A DNA stretch of 5,698 bases from Streptomyces speibonae (GTDB lineage Bacteria; Actinomycetota; Actinomycetes; Streptomycetales; Streptomycetaceae): contig KL568568.1 in NCBI GenBank assembly GCA_000715605.1, positions 10,834-16,531 on the forward strand, in the 5' to 3' direction. The position numbers were made by a program, and so were the translations under genes. Positions 1 to 5,698 of the stretch are shown here, piece after piece. Below the pieces are notes generated by a model that worked only from the letters and a program-made list of their open reading frames with translations, made no database searches and had not been told where the DNA came from. Every line of letters starts with the position of its first letter. The stretch's first letter is position 1.

Positions 1-1
1 G

Positions 2-508
2 GTCGCCGGTGCGGACGCCGCGTGGCTGGCACGGTGGTGGCCGCTGGGCACGGAGGCGGGGCTCCGCGCGGAGATCGGGCTGCCCCGCGACCGGGCGTGG
101 GCGGCGGCGGCCGGGACCGTCGCGCGGGGGCTCGCCGTCGCCGTGGACTACGCGCACACGGCCGCCGCGCGGCCGCCGTTCGGCACCCTCACGGCCTTCC
201 GGGAGGGACGGGAGACGGCGCCCGTGCCGGACGGGTCGTGCGACATCACCGCCCACGTGGCGCTGGACGCGTGCGCCGAGGCCGGGCCGCACACCGGCGC
301 GCGCCTGCTGACGCAGCGGGCGGCCCTGCACGCCCTGGGCGTGAGCGGCGCACGCCCCCCGCTCGCCCTGGCCGCCACCGACCCCGCCGGGTACGTGCGC
401 GCCCTCGCGGAGGCCGGGGAGGCCGCCGAACTCACCGCGCCGGGCGGGTTCGGGGACTTCGGGTGGCTGGTGCAGCCGGTGGGCATCGGTGACGTACTCG
501 GCGGCTGA
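2..508 (+). CDS. SAM-dependent methyltransferase, MidA/NDUFAF7 family (DUF185), C-terminal part; 5' end outside window
   Basis: The first 168 visible residues run in frame from base 2 to the TGA at 506-508; the N-terminal SAM-binding domain lies upstream of the window. What remains matches the C-terminal half of the MidA / Methyltransf_28 family (PF02636, COG1565): GTLTAFR at visible residues 61-67, DITAHV at 81-86 followed by LDACAEAG, then LTQR at 103-106 with ALHALGV, and a closing [11 protein letters not shown] at 151-161. In mitochondria the family member NDUFAF7 symmetrically dimethylates an arginine of the complex I 49 kDa subunit; bacterial members are mostly uncharacterised. The convergent neighbour encodes a homologue of exactly that subunit, which makes it the obvious candidate substrate (inference). 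Bacterial members may have other targets. The family call is fairly sure; catalytic residues cannot be checked because they are off the left edge. Confidence 0.85.
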   Translation, partial: VAGADAAWLARWWPLGTEAGLRAEIGLPRDRAWAAAAGTVARGLAVAVDYAHTAAARPPFGTLTAFREGRETAPVPDGSCDITAHVALDACAEAGPHTGARLLTQRAALHALGVSGARPPLALAATDPAGYVRALAEAGEAAELTAPGGFGDFGWLVQPVGIGDVLGG

Positions 509-531
509 CCGCGGGCGCGGTGCCCGCGGTC
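507..531. terminator. Hairpin between convergent methyltransferase and nuoD genes
   Basis: A perfect 10-bp inverted repeat, GACCGCGGGC at 507-516 and GCCCGCGGTC at 522-531, encloses a 5-nt loop. The left arm begins within the TGA stop of the methyltransferase, and nuoD ends 19 nt beyond the right arm on the other strand. There is no T-tract, which is usual for high-GC actinomycete terminators, so it could serve both strands. Its function is inferred from position and symmetry. Confidence 0.6.
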
Positions 532-549
532 CGCGGCTTCGGGGGCGGG

Positions 550-1701
550 CTACTTGTCGATGTCGCCCACGACGAAGAACAGCGACCCCAGGATCGCCAC
601 CATGTCGGCCACCAGCGTCCCCGGCAGCAGCTCGGTGAGGGCCTGGATGTTGTTGTACGACGCCGAGCGCAGCTTCAGCCGGTACGGGGTCTTCTCGCCC
701 TTGCTGACCAGGTAGTAGCCGTTGATGCCGAGCGGGTTCTCGGTCCACGCGTACGTGTGGCCCTCGGGCGCCTTGAGGACCTTCGGCAGGCGCTGGTTGA
801 CCGGGCCGGGCGGCAGCTCGGCGAGCCGGTCGAGACAGGCGTCGGCGAGGTCGAGGGCGTTGTGGGTCTGCTCCAGGAGGCACTCGAAGCGGGCCAGGCA
901 GTCACCCTCCTCGCGGGTCACCACCTTCAGGACGTCACCCAGTTCCCCGTAGGCGAGGTACGGCTCGTCCCGGCGCAGGTCGAAGTCGACGCCCGAGGCG
1001 CGCCCGATCGGCCCGCTCACCCCGTAGGCGTGCACGGCCCGGGGGGACAGCACGCCGACGCCGCGCGTGCGGCCACGGAAGATCTCGTTGCCGAGCACCA
1101 GGTCGTCGAAGCGGTCCATGCGGGAGCGCACGCCGGAGACGGCGGCACGCGCGCGTGCGGTCCACCCGGCGGGCAGGTCCTCCTTGAGGCCGCCCACACG
1201 GTTGAACATGTAGTGCATGCGCCCGCCGGAGACCTCCTCCATGACGTGCTGGAGCTCCTCGCGCTCGGTGAAGGCGTAGAAGATCGGGGTGATGCCGCCG
1301 AGCTCCAGCGGATAGGAGCCGAGGAACATCAGGTGGTTGAGCACCCGGTTCAGCTCCGCGAGCAGCGTGCGCAGCCACACGGCGCGCTCGGGGACCTCCA
1401 TGCCGAGCATCCGCTCCACGGCGAGGACCACGCCCAGCTCGTTGGAGAACGCCGACAGCCAGTCGTGTCGGTTGGCCAGCATGATGATCTGCCGGTAGTC
1501 ACGGGCCTCGAACAGTTTCTCCGCGCCCCGGTGCATATAGCCGATCACCGGCTCCGCGCGGGTGATGCGCTCGCCGTCCAGGACGAGCTTCAGCCGCAGC
1601 ACGCCGTGCGTGGAGGGGTGCTGCGGTCCGATGTTCAGCACCATGTCGGTGCTCTCCGCCGCGCCGCCGATACCGACCATGGTCTCCGTCGTAGGCGTCA
1701 T
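550..1701 (-). CDS. nuoD: Stand-alone NADH-quinone oxidoreductase subunit D (complex I 49 kDa-type)
   Basis: The 383-residue protein spans the complex I 49 kDa family (PF00346): [13 protein letters not shown] at 25-37, [10 protein letters not shown] at 54-63, [11 protein letters not shown] at 114-124, ELGGITPIF at 133-141, [11 protein letters not shown] at 210-220, [11 protein letters not shown] at 227-237, YDIE-like YGELGD at 251-256 and a C-terminal GDIDK. In complex I this subunit carries most of the quinone headgroup site next to cluster N2. It has only three cysteines and lacks the paired CxxC ligands of [NiFe] hydrogenases. His28 and His32 are retained, but the quinone-binding Tyr is Trp81 and the His-partner Asp is Glu133. 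The ATG at 1701 has an AGGAGAG ribosome site 9 nt upstream; the next ATG (codon 8) has a GGAG only 3 nt away. No other nuo gene is near, so this is probably a second copy separate from a main nuo operon. The protein is shorter than the roughly 440 residues usual for actinomycete NuoD, mainly at the N-terminus. Confidence 0.93.
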   Translation of the reverse strand: MTPTTETMVGIGGAAESTDMVLNIGPQHPSTHGVLRLKLVLDGERITRAEPVIGYMHRGAEKLFEARDYRQIIMLANRHDWLSAFSNELGVVLAVERMLGMEVPERAVWLRTLLAELNRVLNHLMFLGSYPLELGGITPIFYAFTEREELQHVMEEVSGGRMHYMFNRVGGLKEDLPAGWTARARAAVSGVRSRMDRFDDLVLGNEIFRGRTRGVGVLSPRAVHAYGVSGPIGRASGVDFDLRRDEPYLAYGELGDVLKVVTREEGDCLARFECLLEQTHNALDLADACLDRLAELPPGPVNQRLPKVLKAPEGHTYAWTENPLGINGYYLVSKGEKTPYRLKLRSASYNNIQALTELLPGTLVADMVAILGSLFFVVGDIDK

Positions 1702-1710
1702 GAACACAGT

Positions 1711-1716
1711 CTCTCC
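1711..1716 (-). promoter_or_regulatory. Ribosome binding site of nuoD
   Basis: On the minus strand TAGGAGAG stands 9 nt before the ATG at 1701. Its complementarity to the 16S 3' end and normal spacing support that start over the internal Met at codon 8. The site fills part of the 31-bp gap to the divergent gene. Confidence 0.65.
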
Positions 1717-1720
1717 TACG

Positions 1721-1726
1721 TACGCT
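1721..1726 (+). promoter_or_regulatory. Candidate -10 box for a leaderless transcript of the PH-domain pair
   Basis: TACGCT fits the actinobacterial TANNNT -10 pattern and ends exactly 6 nt before the ATG at 1733, so transcription would be expected to start on or beside the A of the start codon. No Shine-Dalgarno sequence precedes this ATG, which agrees with a leaderless mRNA. No convincing -35 box is visible, and the short pattern could occur by chance. Confidence 0.4.
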
Positions 1727-1732
1727 GGCCTC

Positions 1733-2278
1733 ATGGAGACGGGGAGCCCGCAGGACAGGGGGCCGACGGTGACGGACGGGACGGCGCACGCGGCGGGGCC
1801 GGTGGGCGCCGGGGACGAACCGGTGTGGATCGCGCTGCCACCGGGGCTGCTGAAGCTGCGGCGGTTGCTGCTGGTGGTGTGGCTTGGGCTGCTGACGCTC
1901 GCCACCGCCCTGGTGCCGGGGCTGCTCGCGGGACCCGCCTGGGCCGCCTTCGCGGCGCTGCCGCTGGCCCTGCTGCTGTGGGGCTGGGTGATGCTGGGGC
2001 GCAACTGGCGCTCCTGGCGGTACGCGGAGCGCGCCGACGACCTGCTCATCAGCCGGGGCGTGCTCTGGCGCGAGGAGACGATCGTCCCGTACGGGCGGAT
2101 GCAGCTGGTCGAGGTCACCTCCGGGCCCGTGGAGCGGCACTTCGGGCTGGCCAGCGTGCAGCTGCACACGGCGGCCGCGGCGACCGACGCGACCATCCCC
2201 GGACTCGATCCGGCCGAGGCGGAACGGCTGCGCGACCGGCTCACCGAGCTGGGCGAGGCCCGATCGGCGGGGCTGTGA
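1733..2278 (+). CDS. Small membrane protein with one bacterial PH domain (bPH_2 / DUF304, YdbS-like)
   Basis: The predicted protein has 181 residues. A hydrophilic Gly/Ala-rich N-terminus of about 30 residues is followed by two hydrophobic segments, near 44-67 and 68-88, and one bPH_2 domain (PF03703) at about 93-170. The domain shows [21 protein letters not shown], then [22 protein letters not shown] and the terminal [16 protein letters not shown] helix. Such proteins sit in the cytoplasmic membrane with the PH fold in the cytoplasm; the molecular function is unknown. The size and the following gene match YdbS of Bacillus subtilis, whose ydbST operon belongs to the SigW envelope-stress regulon. 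The start at 1733 is chosen because a TANNNT box lies 6 nt upstream; an in-frame ATG at 1700 would overlap nuoD's start codon, and a GTG at about 1769 would trim twelve residues. It is translationally coupled to the next gene. Confidence 0.85.
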   Translation: METGSPQDRGPTVTDGTAHAAGPVGAGDEPVWIALPPGLLKLRRLLLVVWLGLLTLATALVPGLLAGPAWAAFAALPLALLLWGWVMLGRNWRSWRYAERADDLLISRGVLWREETIVPYGRMQLVEVTSGPVERHFGLASVQLHTAAAATDATIPGLDPAEAERLRDRLTELGEARSAGL

Positions 2279-3609
2279 CGGCGCCCGGCGCCCAGGAGGA
2301 CGTACGCGACCGGCCGCCGGTGACCGAGCGGCGGCTGCACCCCGTCACGCCGTTCAGGCGGGCCTGGGCGCCCGTGGCGGTGCTGATCGGCTGGGCGCTG
2401 CACGATCCCGACCAGGCGCAGCGGCAGCTGAGCCGGCTGACGACCACGACCCTGCTGATCGTGCTCGCCGTGCTCGTCCCGGCAGCCGCCCTCTACGGCT
2501 TCCTGAGCTGGTGGTTCACCCACTTCGCGGTGACCGACAGCGAGTTGCGCATCCGTACCGGGCTGCTGTTCCGGCGCACCGCGCACATCCGGCTCGAGCG
2601 GATCCAGGCCATCGACGTCACCCAGCCGCTGCTCGCGCGGGTCGCGGGCGTGGCGAAACTCAAGCTCGACGTCATAGGCACCGACAGCAAGGACGAGCTC
2701 GCCTTCCTCGACGCCGGCGAGGCTCGCGCGCTGCGCGCCGAACTGCTCGCGCGGGCGGCGGGTTTCGCGCCGGAGACCGCGCACGAGGTCGGGGAGGCGC
2801 CGTCCCGGCAGATGCTGCGGGTGCCGCCGCGCGTCCTCGCCGTCTCCCTGCTGCTGACCGGGTCCACCTGGGTCTGGCTCGTCGTCGCCTGCGTCGCGGT
2901 GCCGTCGCTGTGGACGGCCACCCACAGCCTGTGGACGGTGCTCGCCGCGGCGGTGCCCATGCTGGGCGCGGCGGGCGCGAGCAGCGTGGGGCGGTTCGTC
3001 ACCGAGTACGACTGGACCCTCGCCGAGTCGCCCGACGGGCTGCGCATCGACCACGGGCTGCTGGACCGGGCGCACGAGACGGTGCCGCCCGGACGCGTGC
3101 AGACCGTACGGATCGTCGAACCGCTGCTGTGGCGGCGGCGCGGCTGGGTGCGCGTGGAACTCGACGTGGCGGGGTCGTCGAACTCCCTGCTGCTGCCGGT
3201 CGCCCCGCGCGACCTCGCCGAGTCGGTCGTCGCGCGGGTGCTGCCCGGGGTGAGGGTGCCCCCGCGCGAGGCGCTCGTCCCGCCGCCGCGCCGCGCGCGG
3301 TGGTGCGTGCCGGTGTGGTGGCGCGGCCACGGGCTCACCGTGACCGACACGGTGTTCGCCGCGCGGCACGGGCTGCTGCGGCGCAGCCTGGCCCTCGTGC
3401 CGCACGCCAAGGTGCAGAGCGTACGGCTCGTCCAGGGCCCCTGGGAGCGGGCCCGCGGGGTCGCCGACGTCGTCGTGGACACCGGCGCGAACAAGTCGGT
3501 CAGCGCCCGTCTCAGGGACGCGGGGGAGGCGGCGGCCCTGCTGCACGCACAGGCCGAACGCTCCCGCACGGGACGCCGGGACGCCCGCCCCGATCGCTGG
3601 ATGGCCTGA
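2275..3609 (+). CDS. Large membrane protein with three bacterial PH domains (bPH_2 / DUF304, YdbT-like)
   Basis: The 444-residue protein starts at a GTG that overlaps the previous gene's stop (GTGA, 4 nt), a classic sign of translational coupling; no strong independent ribosome site is present. Hydrophobic segments lie near residues 57-80, 185-210 and 213-236, with a weaker one near 31-41. Three bPH_2 repeats follow the family pattern of an aromatic or TVTD entry, R-x-GLL, an R-rich 'V/I-x-x-R-V/I-Q' strand and an LxVDTG-like strand. They lie at about 80-160 ([32 protein letters not shown]), 245-322 ([30 protein letters not shown]) and 350-425 ([30 protein letters not shown]). Size and domain count match YdbT of Bacillus (about 490 residues). 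The two PH proteins probably form one membrane complex (inference). In B. subtilis ydbST has been tied to resistance to antimicrobials made by related bacilli; whether that applies here is not visible. Confidence 0.87.
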   Translation: MTAPGAQEDVRDRPPVTERRLHPVTPFRRAWAPVAVLIGWALHDPDQAQRQLSRLTTTTLLIVLAVLVPAAALYGFLSWWFTHFAVTDSELRIRTGLLFRRTAHIRLERIQAIDVTQPLLARVAGVAKLKLDVIGTDSKDELAFLDAGEARALRAELLARAAGFAPETAHEVGEAPSRQMLRVPPRVLAVSLLLTGSTWVWLVVACVAVPSLWTATHSLWTVLAAAVPMLGAAGASSVGRFVTEYDWTLAESPDGLRIDHGLLDRAHETVPPGRVQTVRIVEPLLWRRRGWVRVELDVAGSSNSLLLPVAPRDLAESVVARVLPGVRVPPREALVPPPRRARWCVPVWWRGHGLTVTDTVFAARHGLLRRSLALVPHAKVQSVRLVQGPWERARGVADVVVDTGANKSVSARLRDAGEAAALLHAQAERSRTGRRDARPDRWMA

Positions 3610-3619
3610 CGGACAACGG

Positions 3620-3658
3620 CGGCGGGGCCCCGCACGTGTCTCGCGCGGGGCCCCGCCG
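3620..3658. terminator. Strong bidirectional terminator hairpin
   Basis: A perfect 14-bp inverted repeat at 3620-3633 and 3645-3658, core GGCGGGGCCCCGC, encloses an 11-nt loop (3634-3644). It begins 11 nt after the PH gene's stop and ends 25 nt before the stop of the opposing gene. Each arm also contains the self-complementary GGGGCCCC. No T-tract follows on either strand. Position between two converging genes makes use by both transcripts likely. Confidence 0.8.
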
Positions 3659-3682
3659 GTGCGGCCCGTGGTCCGGGTCCGT

Positions 3683-5218
3683 TCAGGACGCCGCGCTGCG
3701 CAGGCCCTCGACGTCGATGTGTTCCGTCTCGTCGTGCTCCGTCAGGTCGATGACCTGACCGGCAGCGCCGCGCGCCGCCTCGCCGACCGGCTTGTGATCC
3801 GTCTCGTCGGCCGGGTTGTACTGCGTCTCGCCGGCCGGCTCGTGCGCCGCTTCGCCGACCGCGTTGTACTCCGCCTCGTCTGCCGGTTCGTACGCCGCTT
3901 CGCCGGCCGGCTTGTACGCCGTCTCGTTCTCGGCCTTGTGCAGCGCGAGCGCCTCCTGGCCGACGACATCGGCGAGGTCCTCGTTCTGGACGGTGTCCAG
4001 GGCGGACCCGTCCGCGTCCTGGTCCTGCTTCGTCCCGAAGAAGTCGAACCCGCCCTCGGTCACCGGACGCCGTACCGGCTCGGTCGGCGGTACGACCGCG
4101 ACCGCGGTCGGCACGGTGAAGTGTCCGGAGGGCTGCCGCACGGGCGGGACCGGAGACGCGGCCGGTGCGCCGGAGGCGGCCGCGCGCTCATGATCGTCGG
4201 CCGCCTCGGGCCGGCCCTCGGCCTCGTCCTCCTGCGCCGGCTCGGGCTTGCGCTTCCCGGTGGGCTCGGGGCCGTCGTCCTCGGGGGTGCCGTCGCCCTT
4301 CGGACCGTCGTTCCGCTCAGGGGCGGTGCCGTGGTCCGCCGCGTCGGAGGCGGGCCGGACGGAGGCGTCGTCGTTCCCGGCCGTCCCGGCGTCGTCGGAG
4401 GCCTCGGCGGGCTCCCCGGCCTCGTCGGGCTGTCCGGTCTCCTCCCGGGTCTGCCCCTGCGCCGGCTCACCGGTCTGCCCGTCCGTCTGCCCGCCGGTCC
4501 CCTCGCCGGCCTCCCCGGCGGCCTCTCCCGCGGTGGTCCCGGCGGTGTTCGGGGCCGCGTCCCCGGCGAGCCGCGCCAGCGCGGCGTCGGCCTTCAGGAA
4601 CAGCTTCGACCCCTCCGGCGAGAAGACATCGCGCGTCGCGTCCGCGTCCTCGGCGCCGGTCCCGTCCCCGGCCGGTGCCACGTCCCCGGCCTCCCCGGAC
4701 GCGTCCGCGGCCTCCGGCTCCTCGGAATCCGACGTCCCCGCCGGCAGCGCACGGGCCGGGACCGCGGCCTCGATCTCGAGCACCCGGCGCTCCTCCAGGA
4801 CAGTCGCCCGGTCGACCTCAGACGCCGCGTACCGCCGCAGCAGCGACGCGTGCTCGTTGCGCAGCCCGGCCAGCTCCGCGCGCTTGGCGCGCAGCCGCTG
4901 TTCCAGCTTCACCCGCAGCTCGCGCGACTCCTCGAGATCGGACTCGAGTTCGGCGATCCGTTCCTCGAAACGCCATTCGTCGCTCGCACGCGCGCGCGTG
5001 AGATCGGCGACGCGCTTACCCGCCTGGGCATCCCAGTGCCGCATGACGACGGCGCCGGCGATCGCGGTGACCGCGGCGATCGCGGCCAGGACACGAAGCG
5101 CCATCGGTTGCGTGAACACCCAGGACCCCAGGGCGCAGACGGTGGAGACGCCTGCGATCGCCGACGGGGGCAGCATCCTGTGCAGAGGCGGGGAATGGCG
5201 GTGACGTCCACGTGGCAT
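3683..5218 (-). CDS. Membrane-anchored coiled-coil protein with long acidic disordered region and octapeptide repeats; function unknown
   Basis: I can give no function to this 511-residue protein. The basic N-terminus MPRGRHRH leads into two hydrophobic segments, about 18-36 and 39-58, suggesting a helical hairpin with both ends in the cytoplasm. Residues 65-150 are a charged heptad-like coiled coil ([19 protein letters not shown], then [20 protein letters not shown]). Residues 155-430 are rich in Gly, Ala, Pro, Asp and Glu and look disordered, apart from two islands: [20 protein letters not shown] at 199-218 and [13 protein letters not shown] to GGFDFFGTK at 366-397. Seven 8-residue repeats occupy 432-487, and the last 24 residues are acidic. 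The ATG at 5218 is preferred because TAAGTT lies 7 nt upstream and MPRGRHRH is a natural beginning; a GTG at 5293 would add 25 residues with an unlikely Trp/Cys-rich sequence. The two-helix anchor plus coiled coil suggests a scaffold or envelope role (inference). The C-terminal boundary is clear. Confidence 0.8.
   Translation of the reverse strand: MPRGRHRHSPPLHRMLPPSAIAGVSTVCALGSWVFTQPMALRVLAAIAAVTAIAGAVVMRHWDAQAGKRVADLTRARASDEWRFEERIAELESDLEESRELRVKLEQRLRAKRAELAGLRNEHASLLRRYAASEVDRATVLEERRVLEIEAAVPARALPAGTSDSEEPEAADASGEAGDVAPAGDGTGAEDADATRDVFSPEGSKLFLKADAALARLAGDAAPNTAGTTAGEAAGEAGEGTGGQTDGQTGEPAQGQTREETGQPDEAGEPAEASDDAGTAGNDDASVRPASDAADHGTAPERNDGPKGDGTPEDDGPEPTGKRKPEPAQEDEAEGRPEAADDHERAAASGAPAASPVPPVRQPSGHFTVPTAVAVVPPTEPVRRPVTEGGFDFFGTKQDQDADGSALDTVQNEDLADVVGQEALALHKAENETAYKPAGEAAYEPADEAEYNAVGEAAHEPAGETQYNPADETDHKPVGEAARGAAGQVIDLTEHDETEHIDVEGLRSAAS
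3758..3925 (-). repeat. Seven tandem 24-bp coding repeats (octapeptide E-[TA]-x-[YH]-x-[PA]-[AV]-[GD])
   Basis: Within the coiled-coil protein, seven consecutive 24-bp units encode [48 protein letters not shown] and EAARGAAG. The first six keep an aromatic or His at position 4 and Glu at position 1; the last is decayed. A degenerate eighth unit (LALHKAEN) may precede them at 3926-3949. Units differ at several bases, so the array is not a recent expansion. Confidence 0.85.
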
Positions 5219-5225
5219 GGCCAGA

Positions 5226-5231
5226 AACTTA
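5226..5231 (-). promoter_or_regulatory. Candidate -10 box for a leaderless transcript of the coiled-coil gene
   Basis: Read on the minus strand, TAAGTT fits TANNNT and ends 7 nt before the ATG at 5218, which has no Shine-Dalgarno sequence. That spacing would place transcription start at or next to the start codon. A second possible promoter lies further up on the same strand: TTGATG (5349-5344), 17 nt, TATTCA (5326-5321). It matches consensus only partly and would give a leader of about 95 nt. Confidence 0.35.
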
Positions 5232-5340
5232 CCGCGCGTAGGGGAATCGTGGTGCCCCGGGCCGCAAAAACAAAGCCACATCCAAGCTTTCACAGGGCAT
5301 CAGGGAACGCGGAACAAGCGTGAATAGACACACGACCCGA

Positions 5341-5362
5341 TTTCATCAAGATCATTTCATCA
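5341..5362. repeat. Direct repeat TTTCATCA, two copies 14 bp apart
   Basis: TTTCATCA occurs at 5341-5348 and 5355-5362 with AGATCA between. The pair lies in the AT-rich core, and the left copy overlaps the possible -35 TTGATG of the minus-strand gene. It may be a regulator binding site, but no known operator is recognised. Confidence 0.45.
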
Positions 5363-5437
5363 CCGGCGGACCGTGAAGTCCCTTCCCTCGTATTCCGTTT
5401 CCCGTACGGGGCACCGCCGATGGTGACGTTGCGGGCG

Positions 5438-5461
5438 CCGCTCCCGGCGCCGCTCCCGGCG
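5438..5461. repeat. Tandem 12-bp duplication CCGCTCCCGGCG
   Basis: Two exact adjacent copies at 5438-5449 and 5450-5461, in non-coding DNA. A likely slippage product in GC-rich sequence, with no function evident. Confidence 0.6.
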
Positions 5462-5597
5462 TCCTGTGAACCCGTTGCGAACATCCGGCCGCGCGGAGTG
5501 AACCTCCCTGGCCGCGGCACCGTCCTAGAGGGCGCAATGTCGCCGGATGCCCGAATCGGCGCCGGAACCACGGTCTCTCGCGGAACTACGGGACACG

Positions 5598-5698
5598 ATG
5601 TCTGTCAGGACGGGTGAGGAAATGCCGGACGGGGTGCCGAGACCCACGGACGGGCGGCGCCCCGGGGGCGGACCACGGGACGACGGGGCGGCCGGGGG
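5598..5698 (+). CDS. Possible start of a rightward gene, truncated by the window end; unidentified
   Basis: An open frame starts with ATG at 5598 (MSVRTGEEMPDGVPRP) or, in the same frame, ATG at 5622 (MPDGVPRP), and remains open to the last base. It encodes a Gly/Pro/Arg/Asp-rich, probably disordered segment with no recognisable domain. About 26 of the 32 codons after the ATG end in G or C, suggestive but not decisive at this length. GGGA lies 4 nt before 5598; GAGGA lies almost touching 5622, and an AGGA lies further up. The arrangement would make it divergent from the coiled-coil gene. It may be non-coding; more sequence to the right would decide. Confidence 0.35.
   Translation, partial: MSVRTGEEMPDGVPRPTDGRRPGGGPRDDGAAG

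Larger units (their letters stand above)
5219..5597. other. Intergenic region with AT-rich core between divergent genes
   Basis: No convincing gene is seen in these 379 bases; the open frames on both strands have atypical composition and no family resemblance. Positions 5261-5360 contain only 48 G or C in 100 bases, well below the coding regions around it, as expected for a regulatory region. It holds the candidate promoters for the minus-strand gene, an 8-bp direct repeat (5341-5362) and a 12-bp tandem duplication (5438-5461). No clear promoter for a rightward gene was found. Confidence 0.6.

Noticed and set aside
148..486. Minus-strand open frame opposite the methyltransferase
   Set aside because: Shadow of the recognisable MidA-family frame on the plus strand.
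550..1701. [NiFe]-hydrogenase large subunit instead of NuoD
   Set aside because: The paired N- and C-terminal CxxC metal ligands are missing; only three scattered cysteines are present.
520..2274. Long plus-strand open frame running antisense through nuoD into the YdbT-like gene
   Set aside because: It is in frame with the real gene only by chance; the upstream part is the complement of nuoD, with low-complexity His/Arg/Gly-rich translation. The real start is the GTG at 2275.
1702..3546. Minus-strand open frame extending nuoD upstream across the PH-domain genes
   Set aside because: The translation upstream of 1701 has no family resemblance and is the GC-rich shadow of the PH genes; nuoD homology and a ribosome site begin at 1701.
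3758..3949. 24-bp periodic array considered as CRISPR or non-coding tandem repeat
   Set aside because: There are no spacers, the units are contiguous and imperfect, and the period is an exact number of codons within a real gene.
3659..5323. 554-codon plus-strand open frame opposite the coiled-coil gene
   Set aside because: Leu/Arg/Gly/Val-rich shadow produced by the high-GC coding strand; the minus frame gives a coherent anchor, coiled coil and repeat architecture.
5290..5571. 93-codon minus-strand frame in the intergenic region
   Set aside because: No ribosome site or family resemblance, and composition unlike a coding region here.

Overview
The window has very high GC, with coding third positions almost all G or C, GTG starts, a GTGA stop/start overlap and GC-rich hairpins between convergent genes. 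This points to a high-GC actinomycete, most likely Streptomyces or a close relative; the species cannot be named from the sequence alone.

Layout. (1) Positions 2-508 (+) hold the C-terminal part of a MidA/NDUFAF7-type SAM-dependent methyltransferase. (2) A hairpin at 507-531 separates it from a convergent gene at 550-1701 (-), a stand-alone NuoD (complex I 49 kDa / NDUFS2 type) subunit with no other nuo gene beside it here. (3) Only 31 bp separate nuoD from a divergent pair, 1733-2278 and 2275-3609 (+). These are a small and a large membrane protein with bacterial PH (bPH_2, DUF304) domains, arranged like YdbS and YdbT of Bacillus and overlapping by 4 nt. (4) A strong hairpin at 3620-3658 separates them from the convergent gene 3683-5218 (-). 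It encodes a 511-residue protein with a two-helix membrane anchor, a coiled coil, a long acidic disordered region and seven octapeptide repeats near the C-terminus. (5) Positions 5219-5597 look non-coding, with an unusually AT-rich core. (6) A reading frame that may start a rightward gene begins at 5598 or 5622 and runs off the end.

How the genes may work together. The most notable pairing is the methyltransferase with the NuoD. In mitochondria NDUFAF7 dimethylates one arginine of the 49 kDa subunit, and that arginine is present here (Arg58) in a HRG motif. The same NuoD differs from respiratory complex I at two quinone-site positions: Tyr to Trp at 81 and Asp to Glu at 133. This suggests a specialised paralogue with its own modifying enzyme. 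The PH-domain pair and the coiled-coil protein are envelope-associated by their sequence; nothing in the window links them functionally to NuoD apart from proximity.
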